Part shown: piece after piece, positions 51,801 to 63,269 of the stretch | Position numbering within the stretch: position 1 is the first letter of the stretch | How the letters are laid out: every line of letters begins with the position of its first letter | Notes under the pieces: generated by a model | Told to the model about the DNA's origin: nothing | The model's database searches: none | The model's input: only the letters and a program-made list of their open reading frames with translations | Source of the DNA: Inhella proteolytica | Lineage (GTDB): Bacteria > Pseudomonadota > Gammaproteobacteria > Burkholderiales > Burkholderiaceae_C | Assembly: GCF_016093275.1 (NCBI RefSeq) | Contig: NZ_JAEDAK010000004.1 | Coordinates: 248,001 to 312,000, forward strand | DNA length: 64,000 bases | Direction: 5' to 3' | Program-made: the position numbers and the translations under genes

Positions 51801-52067
51801 GGACATCACATGCTCGACACCGGGCATGCGCGAGAGCACCTGCTCACCCGGCACCGCCAGCAGCGATTCGACATCCGCCACAGCCGCGCCGGGCAGCGCC
51901 ACCATCACATTGGCCATGGTGACGTTGATCTGCGGCTCCTCCTCGCGCGGCGTCACCGCCACGGCGAAGACACCGAGCAGCAGCGCGACGATCGCCAGCA
52001 GCGGGGTGATCTGCGCGCTCTGGAAGAAGGCCGCGATGCGGCCGGACACGCCCAGCTTGCTCATCAC
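48855..52067 (-). CDS. RND-family efflux pump inner-membrane transporter
   Basis: 1070 aa, with two homologous halves. The proton-relay motif is present: GILVDDAIVVVENIHRH (two adjacent Asp in TM4). Also FSIGILVDD, the FASWAWGFTLNRVSLFALI helix and a periplasmic porter domain with PGAAVADVESLLAVPGE. The sequence resembles HAE-type/multidrug RND rather than CzcA-like heavy-metal pumps. The first gene of the operon supplies the adaptor; no outer-membrane channel gene is nearby, so a housekeeping TolC is presumed. Confidence 0.92.
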   Translation of the reverse strand: MMSKLGVSGRIAAFFQSAQITPLLAIVALLLGVFAVAVTPREEEPQINVTMANVMVALPGAAVADVESLLAVPGEQVLSRMPGVEHVMSVSRPGMAVITVQFKVGVPRTEALVRLHDTIQSNADWLPPGLGASPPLVKPLGIDDVPIVSFTLFSRDPNFGRYDLERVAHSLEAELKRVPGTRDITTIGGPGRAIKVEVDPAKLNRVGFSLSELRQALQAAHQGAQVGERVLGNQTIQLEAGPFLRDAREVEELVVGVHNAKPVQLRDLAQVSDGPLPETRLVWHRVDGQDFPALTLAVTKKAGENAIDVARALSARVTELRGTVLPAQVDLEETRNYGSTANDKANQLIQKLLFATASVVALVFFALGKREAAIVGAAVILTLTVTLFASWAWGFTLNRVSLFALIFSIGILVDDAIVVVENIHRHQQLFPGKSLRELIPGAVDEVGGPTILATLTVIAALLPMAFVSGLMGPYMAPIPINASMGMLLSLAIAFVVTPWLARLLMKAVPAGAGHDPEALHGLSKWLAPRFERLFGPLLHAQRGGRNRKLLGLGVAGLIALSVALPAVGLVMLKMLPFDNKSELQVVVDMPAGAPLEQTAATLQALGAWLDEQPEVRHLQAYAGASAPINFNGLVRQYFLRADPHQGDLAVTLLPKGQRKEQSHAIATRWRPELQKIGQRFGANVKVVEVPPGPPVLAPIVAEIYGPEASGRAQVAAAVRKVLSGQEGVVDVDDSGIAAAPRQLLQVDRRKTMGLGVAPAQVVATLRAAQSGDAAIWLHDGSHRAVPATLMLPPERAGDLDALLSLGVKSASGALIPLREVVTVQDAQREQPIYRKDGLAVHYVVADMAGRIDSPLYGLFSARSALQQIETPDGGRLQEFFIRQPSDPYRGYSLKWDGEWQITYETFRDMGLAYAVGLVLIYLLVVAQFGSYLTPLIIMAPIPLTVIGVMPGHALLHAPFTATSMIGMIALAGIIVRNSILLVDFINLQVRTGMAFETAIQRSAITRAQPILLTGLAAMLGAFFILDDPIFNGLAISLIFGIAVSTVLTLVVIPVLYYVAYRHRLHLLKGE

Positions 52068-53086
52068 TTGGCTCCCTTGGCCGCGCGCTGCGGCTCCAAC
52101 ACCACACGCTCACCGGCGCTCAAGCCCGCCAGCACCTCCACCTGATCGCCCTGCACCGGGCCCAGGCGCAGCTGGCGCAGCTGCGGCTGGCCCTTGGGGT
52201 CCAGCACGTAGACAGCGCGCAGCTCGGCGCGGCGCACCAGCGCCGCCTGCGGCACCCACAGACGGGTGGGCGCGGCGGCCTGTTCCTGCGGCACCCACAG
52301 GCGCGCGAACTGGCCGGGCTGGGCGGCGGATTCAGGAAGTTCCAGGCGCACGGCTTGGGTCTGCGAGCCGGCATCGGCCAGCGGCAGGCGTTGCACGCGG
52401 GTCGGGTTCAGGCGCTGGCCCAGCGCGGGGATCTCGACCTGCAGCGCGGCCGCGTCCGGCAGGCGCAGCTGCTGCGGCACGCTGGCCGTCACGCGCAGGG
52501 CGCGCGGGTCGAACACCGTCACCAGCGCGCGACCGGGCATGGCCATGTCGCCCAGCGACACCGGCACTTCGGCCACCACGCCGTCGTACGGCGCCGTCAC
52601 GCGGTGGAAACCGGTTTGCGTGCGGGCCGCTTCCAGCGCGGCGGCCTGGGCCTGCAGCTGCGCGCTGCTGGCCTTGAACTGCGCCTCGGCCTGGTCCAGC
52701 GCGCCCTGGCTGATGAAGCCCTGCGCGCGCAGCTGCTGCTGGCGCTCGAAGTCGCGCTGCGCCAGGGCGAGCTGGGCCTTGACGGCCTGGGCCTGCGCGG
52801 CGCTCGCCTGGGCGCCCTGCTCGGCGGCCCGCGCATCCAGGCGGATCAGCAGCTGGCCGGCCTTGACGCGGTCGCCCACCTTGACGGCGATCTCGACGAT
52901 GGCGCCCGGCACCTGCGCGGCCAGCACGGTCTGGCGCTGCGCCTCCACCACGCCCTCGAAGCCGCGCAGGCCGGCCTGGTTGCCGGCTTGCAGGGTCAGG
53001 GTGCGGTAGGGCTCGGACGCCTGCGCGGCCGCCAGCGGCAGCGTCAGGGCCAGGGGGAGCAGGGCGCGAAGCAGGGTGGGTTTCAT
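52064..53086 (-). CDS. RND efflux periplasmic adaptor (membrane-fusion protein)
   Basis: 340 aa. Signal peptide 1-23 (LLPLALTLPLAAAQA). Biotinyl-lipoyl half-motifs VPGAIVEIAVKVGDRVKAGQ and HRVTAPYDGVVAEVPVSLGD flank a long coiled-coil hairpin (about 85-155), followed by beta-barrel and membrane-proximal domains. Stop overlaps the pump start by 4 bases. First gene of the operon divergent from the ArsR-type gene. Confidence 0.92.
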   Translation of the reverse strand: MKPTLLRALLPLALTLPLAAAQASEPYRTLTLQAGNQAGLRGFEGVVEAQRQTVLAAQVPGAIVEIAVKVGDRVKAGQLLIRLDARAAEQGAQASAAQAQAVKAQLALAQRDFERQQQLRAQGFISQGALDQAEAQFKASSAQLQAQAAALEAARTQTGFHRVTAPYDGVVAEVPVSLGDMAMPGRALVTVFDPRALRVTASVPQQLRLPDAAALQVEIPALGQRLNPTRVQRLPLADAGSQTQAVRLELPESAAQPGQFARLWVPQEQAAAPTRLWVPQAALVRRAELRAVYVLDPKGQPQLRQLRLGPVQGDQVEVLAGLSAGERVVLEPQRAAKGAK

Positions 53087-53131
53087 GGCGCGGCAGGGGT
53101 GGCTGTCTGTCTCGGGCTTAAGTATTTACGC

Positions 53132-53143
53132 ATTTGCTCAAAT
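53132..53143. promoter_or_regulatory. Candidate ArsR-family operator
   Basis: ATTTG-CT-CAAAT is a perfect 12-bp palindrome within an AT-rich island (53121-53155), extended by TATT/AATA flanks. It is the only such AT-rich palindrome in the 74-bp region between the divergent ArsR and adaptor genes. ArsR-family repressors usually bind this type of site. Confidence 0.5.
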
Positions 53144-53160
53144 AGTCAATAACGTACAGA

Positions 53161-53547
53161 ATGCGGCCCGTGAACCCGTCAGGAATGCCCATGCCCGCCA
53201 CCGCGCCCTCGATGCACGAACTGCCCGACCCCGCCCTGGACGAGGTGGCCTCCTTCTTCCAGGCCCTGGCCGAACCCAACCGCCTGCGCCTGCTGAACCT
53301 GCTGCGCAATGGCGAACAGCGCGTGGGCGATCTGGCCGAACAGACCGGCATGACCACGGCCAACGTCTCCCGCCACCTGAGCCTGCTGCAGCAGCGCGGC
53401 CTGGTCCGGCGTGAGAGCCGCGGCACGAGTGCGTATTACTGCGTGGCGGATGCGGGGATCTACCAGCTCTGTGACCTCGTCTGCGGCACCGTGGCGCGCA
53501 AGAGCGAGGCGGCGGCGCAGGAGCGGCTGGGCCTGTTCCGCCGCTGA
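53161..53547 (+). CDS. ArsR/SmtB-family transcriptional regulator with C-terminal cysteines
   Basis: 128 aa. Winged helix-turn-helix with FFQALAEPNRLRLLNLL, VGDLAEQTGMTTANVSRHL and GLVRRESRGTSAYYCVAD. Cysteines are C94, C104 and C108 (YQLCDLVCG); the usual alpha-3 ELCVCD metal site is absent. Cys pairs elsewhere in the protein are used by persulfide-sensing members of the family, so thiol or sulfur sensing is possible. Divergent from the adaptor-RND-DUF2892-TrxC-dioxygenase-SulP operon, which it probably represses. Start may be a later Met (residue 9 or 11). Confidence 0.88.
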   Translation: MRPVNPSGMPMPATAPSMHELPDPALDEVASFFQALAEPNRLRLLNLLRNGEQRVGDLAEQTGMTTANVSRHLSLLQQRGLVRRESRGTSAYYCVADAGIYQLCDLVCGTVARKSEAAAQERLGLFRR

Positions 53548-53663
53548 AGGGGGCGCTCGCCCCCGCAGTCGGGTGGCGTAGCAACACCTGCTCACACACT
53601 GGTGGGCACGGCGGCGGATTCCGGCCAGAGCATCGGGCCCCTTTCCACTGCCCCTTTTGCACC

Positions 53664-54596
53664 ATGGCCCAACCGAAGAATCTGGCCGTACTGTTCACCA
53701 CGCTCGCCGCACTCGGGCCCGCGCTGGCCTCGCAGGCCGCACAGTCGGACGAATGCCTGCGCAACTACGCGGTGAAGGGCTCAGCCCTCTCCGGCAAGAC
53801 CCACACCACCCACGGGATGCTCGAAGGCGTGGCGCCCACCGACGCCCTGCCTCGCATCGCGCGCTTCCTGTCCCTGAGCGGGTTCACCGTGCTGAGCCAG
53901 AACCCCGGCGCAGGACTGATCGAGGCGGCGCAGTCCGCCATGCTGGCGCAGGGCAAGCGCCTGCCCCTGAACGTCGCCGTCACGGCACAGGGCAACGGCA
54001 GCCAGGTGAACACCAGCTTCGTCACCAGCCCCTTGATGATCTTCAGCACCGAGACGCTGAAAGACCATCTCTGCAAGACCATTGCAGCCGGCGCAGCGGG
54101 CGACGGCGCGAGCCCCACACCAACACCGACCGCTGCGGCCATGCCCGCCAACCCGGCGCCGCCGCCCGCCCGGCCCCGCATCCAGGGCGTCGCCATGCTC
54201 TCGCCCTCGCAGGCGGAGCAGATCGCCACCGCGCTGCGCAAGGGCCCTCACCCGGAGCGCCTGAGCGAGGCCCTGCCCGCCCTGCTGCCCACCCTTGCGC
54301 AGTTCGTGGAGCGCATGGCCTGCATCAGCACCTTCAGTGCCGTGAGCACGCTGGATGAGTTTGCTGCAGCGGGCGTGAGCTTTCGGACCAAGGTGATTCA
54401 GGCGCCCATGCCCAAGATGAAGTACCACGACAGCAACCAATGCCTGGACGTGCTGCGCGTGCAGGGCTGGACCATGCCAGCCGACAACGCCCTCCAGTTC
54501 GAGGTGGCCTACAAGGCTGCGGACAGCGGCGAAGTGGCCAAGTCCAGCCACGAGGTGGTGCGCCAGCCGGATGGCAGCTGGCTGTTCCGCCGCTGA
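53664..54596 (+). CDS. Secreted protein of unknown function
   Basis: 310 aa. Signal peptide (AVLFTTLAALGPALASQA). N-terminal domain with two cysteines, a Pro/Thr/Ala-rich linker (SPTPTPTAAAMPANPAPPPA), and a C-terminal domain (about 175-310) ending in a GSWLFRR-type strand, typical of small periplasmic domains. No family recognised. Confidence 0.6.
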   Translation: MAQPKNLAVLFTTLAALGPALASQAAQSDECLRNYAVKGSALSGKTHTTHGMLEGVAPTDALPRIARFLSLSGFTVLSQNPGAGLIEAAQSAMLAQGKRLPLNVAVTAQGNGSQVNTSFVTSPLMIFSTETLKDHLCKTIAAGAAGDGASPTPTPTAAAMPANPAPPPARPRIQGVAMLSPSQAEQIATALRKGPHPERLSEALPALLPTLAQFVERMACISTFSAVSTLDEFAAAGVSFRTKVIQAPMPKMKYHDSNQCLDVLRVQGWTMPADNALQFEVAYKAADSGEVAKSSHEVVRQPDGSWLFRR

Positions 54597-54679
54597 CTTC
54601 CGGCACCCGCGCAACCCTGCACAGACAGCACCGGGGCAGGCGGCCGACAATCGCAGGCTTGACTTCCGGAGCCTGCTTC

Positions 54680-56209
54680 ATGCGTCCCGTCCTTCGCGCC
54701 CTCGCCCTGTCTGTGACCCTGGCCCTCGGTGCCGCCGCCCAGGCTGCCGTGGACATGCCGCCCGGCATCGCCTGGCGCGCGGCGGCGCAGGACAGCGACA
54801 TCGAGGCCGCCTTTGCCGCGGCCAAGGGTGAGAACAAGCCGGTGCTGCTGTACTGGGGCGCCAAGTGGTGCCCGCCCTGCAACCAGCTCAAGGCCACGCT
54901 GTTCAACCGCGCCGACTTCATCGAACAGAGCCGTGCCGTGGTGCCGGTGCAGATCGACGGCGACCTGCCGGGCGCGCAGAAGCTCGGTACCCGCTTCAAG
55001 GTGCGCGGCTACCCCACGCTGATCCTCTTCAGCCCGAATGGCCAGGAGCTGACGCGCCTGCCCGGCGAGGCCGACGCCGAGCGCGTCGTCAAGCTGCTGC
55101 AGATGGGTCTGTCGGGCGGCCGACCCATGAAGACCGTGCTGGCCGAGGCCCGCGCCGGCAAGGCGCTCAAGGCCGGCGAGTGGCAGCTGCTGAGCTACTA
55201 CAGCTGGGACACTGACGAACAGCAGCTGGTGCCGGCCAAGGAGCGCGGCGCCCTGCTGCAGCGCCTGGCCACCGCCAAGGGCGTGCCGGCCGATGCCCGC
55301 ACCCGCCTGAGCCTCAAGGCCCTGGGCGCCGGCGCCGCACCCGCCAAGGGCGACGCCGAACTGCTGGCCAGCGTGCTGAAGGACGCCAAGCAGGTGCGCA
55401 CCCACCTGGACGTGCTGAGCAACTTCGCCGACGACCTGGTGCGCGCCCTGCAGCCGCAGCCCGGCGCCGCGCGCAGCGCGCTGGTGGCCCAGCTGAACCA
55501 GGCCCTGGCGGCGCAGCAGGCCGATGCGCAGCTCTCGCGCGCCGACCGCGTGAACTGCCTGATCGCTCGCGTGCAGCTGGCCCGCATCGACCTGCCCGAG
55601 GGCGAGGTCTACCCCAAGCTGGACGCCGCCCTGCTGAACGAGGTGCGCGGCCTGTCCAACCTGATGGACCGCGAGATCAAGGACGGCTACGAGCGCCAGG
55701 CGGTGATGACGGCCGTGGGCCATGTGCTGGGCCTGGCCGGCCTGTGGGCCGAGAGCGATGCCATGCTCAAGGCCAACCTGGCCAAGAGCCACTCGCCCTA
55801 CTACCTGATGAACCAGTTGGGCGCGAACGCCCGCAAGACCGGCCGCAAGGACGAGGCGCTGAGCTGGTACGAGCAGGCCTTCAACAAGAGCGAGGGCCCG
55901 GCCACGCGCCTGCAGTGGGGCTCGACCTATTTCGAGAACCTGGTGAAGCTCAGCCCGCAGGACACGGCGCGCATCGAGAAGCTCGCCGCCCAGCTGATCG
56001 CCGAGGCCGAAAAGGACAAGGGCGCCTTCTACGAGCGCAGTGCACGCTCGCTGCAGAAGGTCAGCGACCAGCTGGTGCCCTGGGCCAAGGGCGCCAACGC
56101 CCCAGTGCTGCAGCGCCTGCAGGCCCAGCTGGGTGGGGTGTGCGCCAAGTTGGACACGGCCGACGCGCAGCGCAGCACCTGCGAGGCCTTGCTGAAGCAA
56201 AAAGGCTGA
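54680..56209 (+). CDS. Periplasmic thioredoxin-fold protein with helical C-terminal domain
   Basis: 509 aa. Signal peptide 1-22. Thioredoxin-like domain (about 33-145) with active-site C64-P-P-C67 (GAKWCPPCNQLKATLF) and cis-Pro RGYPTLILF. The remaining 350 residues are alpha-helical, TPR-like (YYLMNQLGANARKTGRKDEALSWYEQAF). Probably an extracytoplasmic thiol-disulfide protein; the partner is unknown. Confidence 0.82.
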   Translation: MRPVLRALALSVTLALGAAAQAAVDMPPGIAWRAAAQDSDIEAAFAAAKGENKPVLLYWGAKWCPPCNQLKATLFNRADFIEQSRAVVPVQIDGDLPGAQKLGTRFKVRGYPTLILFSPNGQELTRLPGEADAERVVKLLQMGLSGGRPMKTVLAEARAGKALKAGEWQLLSYYSWDTDEQQLVPAKERGALLQRLATAKGVPADARTRLSLKALGAGAAPAKGDAELLASVLKDAKQVRTHLDVLSNFADDLVRALQPQPGAARSALVAQLNQALAAQQADAQLSRADRVNCLIARVQLARIDLPEGEVYPKLDAALLNEVRGLSNLMDREIKDGYERQAVMTAVGHVLGLAGLWAESDAMLKANLAKSHSPYYLMNQLGANARKTGRKDEALSWYEQAFNKSEGPATRLQWGSTYFENLVKLSPQDTARIEKLAAQLIAEAEKDKGAFYERSARSLQKVSDQLVPWAKGANAPVLQRLQAQLGGVCAKLDTADAQRSTCEALLKQKG

Positions 56210-56265
56210 AGTACTTTCAGACCCGGTACACGCTTTGTGGCCGCTAAGCGCGGCCGCCGCCGGCC

Positions 56266-56655
56266 ATGCCCTACGACTACCCGCAGATCCAGGAGCTGCA
56301 CCTGCTGCTGGCGGTGGTGAGCATGGCCATGATCGCGGTGCGCGGCCTGGGCCTGCTGCTGGGCGCGCGCTGGCCGCTGGACAGCCGGCTGCGCACCATC
56401 AATGGCGGCGTGGACATCCTGCTCACCGTCACCGGCCTGAGCCTGTGGGGCCTGCTCAACATCAGCCCCGTGCACCATGGCTGGCTGATGGCCAAGCTGG
56501 TGCTGCTGCCGATCTATGCGCTGCTGGGTGCGCTGGCCTTCAACCCGAACCGGGCGCTAGAGCTGCGCGTGGCCTGCTACCTGGGGGCGCTACTCTGCAT
56601 GGGACTGATCGTCGGGGTTTCCCAGACACGAGACCCCTGGCTGGGCCTGCTTTGA
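56266..56655 (+). CDS. SirB2-family membrane protein
   Basis: 129 aa with four membrane helices and the SirB2-family layout ([57 protein letters not shown]). Function unknown despite the historical link to invasion regulation in Salmonella. Ends 22 nt before metH part 1, so the two may be co-transcribed. Confidence 0.78.
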   Translation: MPYDYPQIQELHLLLAVVSMAMIAVRGLGLLLGARWPLDSRLRTINGGVDILLTVTGLSLWGLLNISPVHHGWLMAKLVLLPIYALLGALAFNPNRALELRVACYLGALLCMGLIVGVSQTRDPWLGLL

Positions 56656-56677
56656 GAGCGGCCGCGACAATCGCGGC

Positions 56678-57721
56678 ATGAAACCGATCGCCTACACCCG
56701 TGCCGCCCGCCTGCCCGAACTGATGCAAGAGCGCATCCTGGTGCTGGACGGCGCCATGGGCACCATGATCCAGCGCTACAAGCTGACCGAGGCCGATTAC
56801 CGCGGCACGCGCTTCGCCGACCATGGCAAGGACCTGAAGGGCAACAACGAGCTGCTGCAGTTCACCCGCCCCGAGGTCATCAGCGAAATCCACGAGCAGT
56901 ACTTGGCCGCCGGCGCCGACATCATCGAGACCAATACCTTCGGTGCCACCTCGGTGGCGCAGGAGGATTACGACCTGGCGCCGCTGGCCTACGAGATGAA
57001 TGTGGCCGCCGCCCGCCTGGCACGCGCCGCCTGCGACAAGTACTCCACGCCGGACAAACCGCGCTTCGCCGCCGGCGCCCTGGGCCCGACGCCGCGCACC
57101 GCATCCATCAGCCCCGATGTGAACGACCCCGGCGCCCGCAACATCGACTTTGAACAGCTGCGCGCCGCCTATTACGAGCAGGCCAAGGGCCTGCTGGACG
57201 GCGGCTGCGACCTGTTCCTGGTCGAGACCATCTTTGACACCCTGAATGCCAAGGCCGCGCTGTTCGCGTTGGACGAGCTGATGGAGGACACGGGCGAGCG
57301 CCTGCCCGTCATCATTTCGGGCACGGTGACGGACGCCTCGGGCCGCATCCTCAGCGGCCAGACGGTGACGGCGTTCTGGCACTCGGTGCGCCACGCGCAC
57401 CCGATCGCCGTGGGCCTGAACTGCGCCCTGGGTGCCAGCCTGATGCGGCCCTATCTGGAGGAGCTGGCCCTGGCCGCGGGCGACACGCCGATCAGCTGCT
57501 ACCCCAATGCCGGCCTGCCCAACCCGATGAGCGACACCGGCTTTGACGAAACCCCCGAGATCACCGGCCGGCTGGTGGGCGAGTTCGCCGCGCGCGGCCT
57601 GCTGAACATCGCCGGCGGCTGCTGCGGCACCACGCCCGGACATGTGGCGGCCATCGCCGCCGAAGTGGGCCGCTACCGTCCGCGCCCGGCCGGGCTGTTC
57701 AGCGCCCTGCTCGCTGCCTGA
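56678..57721 (+). CDS. metH: Split MetH part 1: homocysteine S-methyltransferase domain
   Basis: 347 aa, equal to the N-terminal zinc module of cobalamin-dependent methionine synthase. [18 protein letters not shown]-like [12 protein letters not shown], and the zinc ligands C249 (GLNCALGA), C315 and C316 (GGCCGTT), corresponding to Cys247, 310 and 311 of E. coli MetH. Transfers the methyl group from methylcobalamin to homocysteine. The folate, cobalamin and reactivation domains are encoded separately at 60564, with three minus-strand genes between. No cobalamin riboswitch recognised upstream. Overlaps the convergent binding-protein gene by 49 bases. Confidence 0.93.
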   Translation: MKPIAYTRAARLPELMQERILVLDGAMGTMIQRYKLTEADYRGTRFADHGKDLKGNNELLQFTRPEVISEIHEQYLAAGADIIETNTFGATSVAQEDYDLAPLAYEMNVAAARLARAACDKYSTPDKPRFAAGALGPTPRTASISPDVNDPGARNIDFEQLRAAYYEQAKGLLDGGCDLFLVETIFDTLNAKAALFALDELMEDTGERLPVIISGTVTDASGRILSGQTVTAFWHSVRHAHPIAVGLNCALGASLMRPYLEELALAAGDTPISCYPNAGLPNPMSDTGFDETPEITGRLVGEFAARGLLNIAGGCCGTTPGHVAAIAAEVGRYRPRPAGLFSALLAA

Positions 57722-58470
57722 GCCTCGGGCTCGGGCAGCGCGGGCAGCAGTTCACGTTCCAGCTGCGCCACCACGCCGCGGCGGCGCAGCTCGGTCAAGG
57801 CCTTGTTGAAGGCCGCGGCACGCTCGGCCGAGCGCGGCTCGGCGCGCGGCCATACGAGGTGCAGCAGGCCGAGCGAGAGTGGTGCCCCCACACGCTTGAA
57901 GCCCTCCGGCCCGGCCGTGGCCTGGCGAGCCGCCGCCCAGCCGCCGTAGTCGCTCAGAGCCACGAAGTCGACGCGGCCGCGCGTCAGCATCTCAAAGCAC
58001 TGGGCCATCTGCGCCACACGCTCGACCTTGACGCTACCGCCCTCCACCAGGCGCTGCACGGGCTCGGGCTGGTTGGAATCTTGCAGATGGCAGCTGCGCC
58101 GGCCGGGCAGGTCGGCCAGGCCGCTGATGGGACTGTCGGCGCGCACGAACAAGTAGGAGCGCACCAGCAGCAGGGGCTCAGAAAACAGGAACTCGCGCTC
58201 GCGTTCGGGCGTGCGCAGCATCGGGAAGGCGGCATCCACCTGGCCGGCCGCCGCCGAGGCATGGGCGCGCGCCGGGGGCTGGAACTGCAGCTCCAGCTGC
58301 AGGCCCTGCTCGGCCAGCACCTGGCGCACCAGGGCGGCATAAAAGCCCTGCTGCGGCAGATCCTTGCCCACATAGGGCGGGAACTCGTTGCTGACCATGC
58401 GCAGCACCGCCGGCTGGGCCCATGCGGCACCGCCCAGCAGCAGGAAGGCGAACGCCAGCAAGCGGCACAT
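57673..58470 (-). CDS. Periplasmic solute-binding protein, family 3-like (orphan)
   Basis: 265 aa with signal peptide ([15 protein letters not shown]). Binding fold: [17 protein letters not shown] (lobe-I start), [40 protein letters not shown], and [18 protein letters not shown] at the end. No transporter genes adjoin it. The TPERERE motif also occurs in the neighbouring gene at 58486, showing that the two are a recent tandem pair. Confidence 0.76.
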   Translation of the reverse strand: MCRLLAFAFLLLGGAAWAQPAVLRMVSNEFPPYVGKDLPQQGFYAALVRQVLAEQGLQLELQFQPPARAHASAAAGQVDAAFPMLRTPEREREFLFSEPLLLVRSYLFVRADSPISGLADLPGRRSCHLQDSNQPEPVQRLVEGGSVKVERVAQMAQCFEMLTRGRVDFVALSDYGGWAAARQATAGPEGFKRVGAPLSLGLLHLVWPRAEPRSAERAAAFNKALTELRRRGVVAQLERELLPALPEPEAQAASRALNSPAGRGR

Positions 58471-58485
58471 GGGCCACAGTGTGCG

Positions 58486-59247
58486 TCAAGGCCGGTAGCC
58501 GTAGCCCTGGGGCAGCACCTGATGCTCCAGCTTGTGCATCACGCCCTCGGCACGCAGCCGGCGCAGCGCCTGGTTGAAGGCCTCGGCGCGTTGCACATTG
58601 CCCTTCACCTGGCGCGAGAACATCAGGAACACCGGTTGCAGCGCCAGCTGCTCGGCCGCCATGCGGAACTTGCGCGCGCCGTCGGGCACCGCGGCCATGC
58701 CCTCGAAACCGGTGTTCTCGCCCGTCACCACGAAGCGCACCCGTCCCAACGCCAGCATGCGGAAGCAGGCGCCGATCTCGGGCACGCGCTGCATCTGCAG
58801 CCAACCCGCTGCCAGCGCCGCATCGAGTTCCGGATAGAGCTTGGAGCCCTGGATGTTGCACAGCGGATGGCCGCGCATGGCCTCCAGCCCGCCGCCGGAC
58901 CAGGGGTCATCGCGGCGCACGAACACGCGCACCCTGACGTGAAAGATCGGCTCGCTGGGGATCAGCTCGCGCTCGCGCTCGGGCGTGCGCGAGAGCGGAA
59001 AGACCGCCGTGTAGCGGCCGGCCATGGTTTCCTGGATCGCCCGGTCCGGCGGCAGGAAGTGCAGCTGGGCATCGACATCCAGCTCCTGCAGCACGCGGCG
59101 CACCAGCACGGCGTAGTAGCCGTTGTCGGCCCGCTTGGTGGTGATGGCGGGCGGCAGCTCGGCCGTGGCCAAACGCCAGGTCTCGCGTGCCTGCGCCGGA
59201 AGCTGGGCCAGCAGGCCCAGCAGCACCACCCAGGCCCGGCGCCTCAT
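58486..59247 (-). CDS. Periplasmic solute-binding protein, family 3-like (orphan)
   Basis: 253 aa with signal peptide ([17 protein letters not shown]). Paralogue of the gene at 57673: [43 protein letters not shown], and a C-terminal [18 protein letters not shown]. The start (59247) overlaps the stop of the HD-GYP-like gene by 4 bases (ATGA), so periplasmic binding protein and putative c-di-GMP protein are co-translated. Confidence 0.78.
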   Translation of the reverse strand: MRRRAWVVLLGLLAQLPAQARETWRLATAELPPAITTKRADNGYYAVLVRRVLQELDVDAQLHFLPPDRAIQETMAGRYTAVFPLSRTPERERELIPSEPIFHVRVRVFVRRDDPWSGGGLEAMRGHPLCNIQGSKLYPELDAALAAGWLQMQRVPEIGACFRMLALGRVRFVVTGENTGFEGMAAVPDGARKFRMAAEQLALQPVFLMFSRQVKGNVQRAEAFNQALRRLRAEGVMHKLEHQVLPQGYGYRP

Positions 59248-60443
59248 ACCGCCAGGCGCATCAGCTTCTCAATCGACAGGCGCAGTCGCAGTTCATGCGG
59301 GGCCAGGCTCTGGCTGATGGCCTGGCTGGCCAGCCGGGTGTCGCGCGGCACCGGCTCGGTCAGCGGGTTGCCGCTCTTGCCGATGAGTGCGGCCACCAGG
59401 GGCTCGGTGGCCGAGGCGCCGCGCTTGATGACCACGCCCTCCTCGCCATTGGCCAGGCGCACCAGGGTGCCCGGCGGGTAGAGGCCGACCGCCTTGATGA
59501 GCGCCGCACCGGCCTCGTCCTGCTGCTTGCGTTCGTCCAGAAAGATGGCGCGCGAGGCCTGGGCGCCGGCCTGGGCCTTGCGCGCGATGCGCGGCGACAG
59601 GCGCGCGGCGAACACGTCGATGCGCTGCAGCAGCCGCGCCAAGCGCTCGGGCCAGGCGCGCTCGGCCAGCGGGCCGGGGCCGGTGTCGTGGTGCAGGCGC
59701 ACGGTGTTCAGCCAGTTCGGGTCGCTCACGCCCATGCTCTGCAGCAGCGCCGCAGCCCGGTCGCCATGGCCGGCGAGCTGGCGCGCCTGCTCGGGGCTCA
59801 GGCCTTCGCGCTGCTGGGCCAGGCGGTCCTGCAGCAGGCCCAGGGCCAGGTTCATCGAAAGGGCCGCGCGCGTGAGCGCGCCGATCATCTCCATCGGCCA
59901 GTCCATGCGCTCGGCCGCCAGCTGGCACAGCACGGTGCAGAGCAGGGCGTGACGGGCGGTGTACTGGGCCAGCTCCTGGCTGGCGTCGTGCACCAGCAGC
60001 AGCAGGGTCTGGTCGGGGTGGCGTTCCAGGCGCTCCAGGGCCTCGCGGTGCAGGGCCTCGAAGCGGGTCAGGAAATCCTCGGCCTTCGGGTCCTTGAGCA
60101 GGTTGTGCACGCGCAGCTGCAGGTCCAGCCACTGCGCGTAGTCGCTCGTGACCACGGCGGTGCGCTGGCGCTCGTGCTGGAAGTCGGGCGCCACGCGAGC
60201 GATCTCGCGCAGCGAGGCGTTCTGGTGCAGCAAGGTGTTGGCCTTGGCCGTCATCTCGCGCTGGTAGGCCTCGGTCTCGTGTACCTGGGTGTAGGCGCCG
60301 CGCGCCAGCAGTTCGCGCACCACCTCACTACCGGGCAGCACGGTGCCGGCCGAGAACAGCAGCTTGCCGTCGGCGTCGCGCAGCGAAAAACTCAGGCGCT
60401 GGCCGGGCTTAAGGGCATTGGGGGGCAGTCGGACGAGATCCAC
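59244..60443 (-). CDS. Degenerate HD-GYP-like protein
   Basis: 399 aa. N-terminal PilZ/DUF3391-like beta region (1-60), then an HD-GYP-like helical domain. The first His (H165, [10 protein letters not shown]) and H226 and H251-H252 are retained, but the metal-binding HDxGK is SMNLALG (residues 196-202) and the GYP motif is lost (HHDTGPGPL). Catalytic c-di-GMP hydrolysis is therefore unlikely; a binding or scaffold role is inferred. Coupled by ATGA to a binding-protein gene. Confidence 0.75.
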   Translation of the reverse strand: MDLVRLPPNALKPGQRLSFSLRDADGKLLFSAGTVLPGSEVVRELLARGAYTQVHETEAYQREMTAKANTLLHQNASLREIARVAPDFQHERQRTAVVTSDYAQWLDLQLRVHNLLKDPKAEDFLTRFEALHREALERLERHPDQTLLLLVHDASQELAQYTARHALLCTVLCQLAAERMDWPMEMIGALTRAALSMNLALGLLQDRLAQQREGLSPEQARQLAGHGDRAAALLQSMGVSDPNWLNTVRLHHDTGPGPLAERAWPERLARLLQRIDVFAARLSPRIARKAQAGAQASRAIFLDERKQQDEAGAALIKAVGLYPPGTLVRLANGEEGVVIKRGASATEPLVAALIGKSGNPLTEPVPRDTRLASQAISQSLAPHELRLRLSIEKLMRLAV

Positions 60444-60563
60444 CCTTCGATTGTCGGCATGGCTTGGCCGGGCTGGAGAGGGGGGTTCCTAGAATCCGTC
60501 AGGCTTTTCCCGCGCATTTCTTCGCTTTTGGCGCGCTTTGTCGCGCCACCTGGATCCCCGTCA

Positions 60564-63269
<2,706 letters not shown>

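Noticed and set aside
50217-52145. 642-codon plus-strand frame opposite the RND pump
   Set aside because: Gln/His/Gly-rich low-complexity translation typical of antisense frames in high-GC DNA; no domain recognisable.
53549-53564. Hairpin GGGGCGCTCGCCCC after the ArsR-type gene as a terminator
   Set aside because: No following T-run; kept only as an unproven stem.
56210-56677. Cobalamin riboswitch upstream of metH part 1
   Set aside because: No B12-box-like consensus or suitable stem seen; the SirB2 gene ends 22 nt before metH.
59187-60563. N-terminal extension of metH part 2 upstream of 60564
   Set aside because: Runs antisense through the HD-GYP-like gene and has no similarity to MetH; the ATG at 60564 opens on the pterin-binding module.
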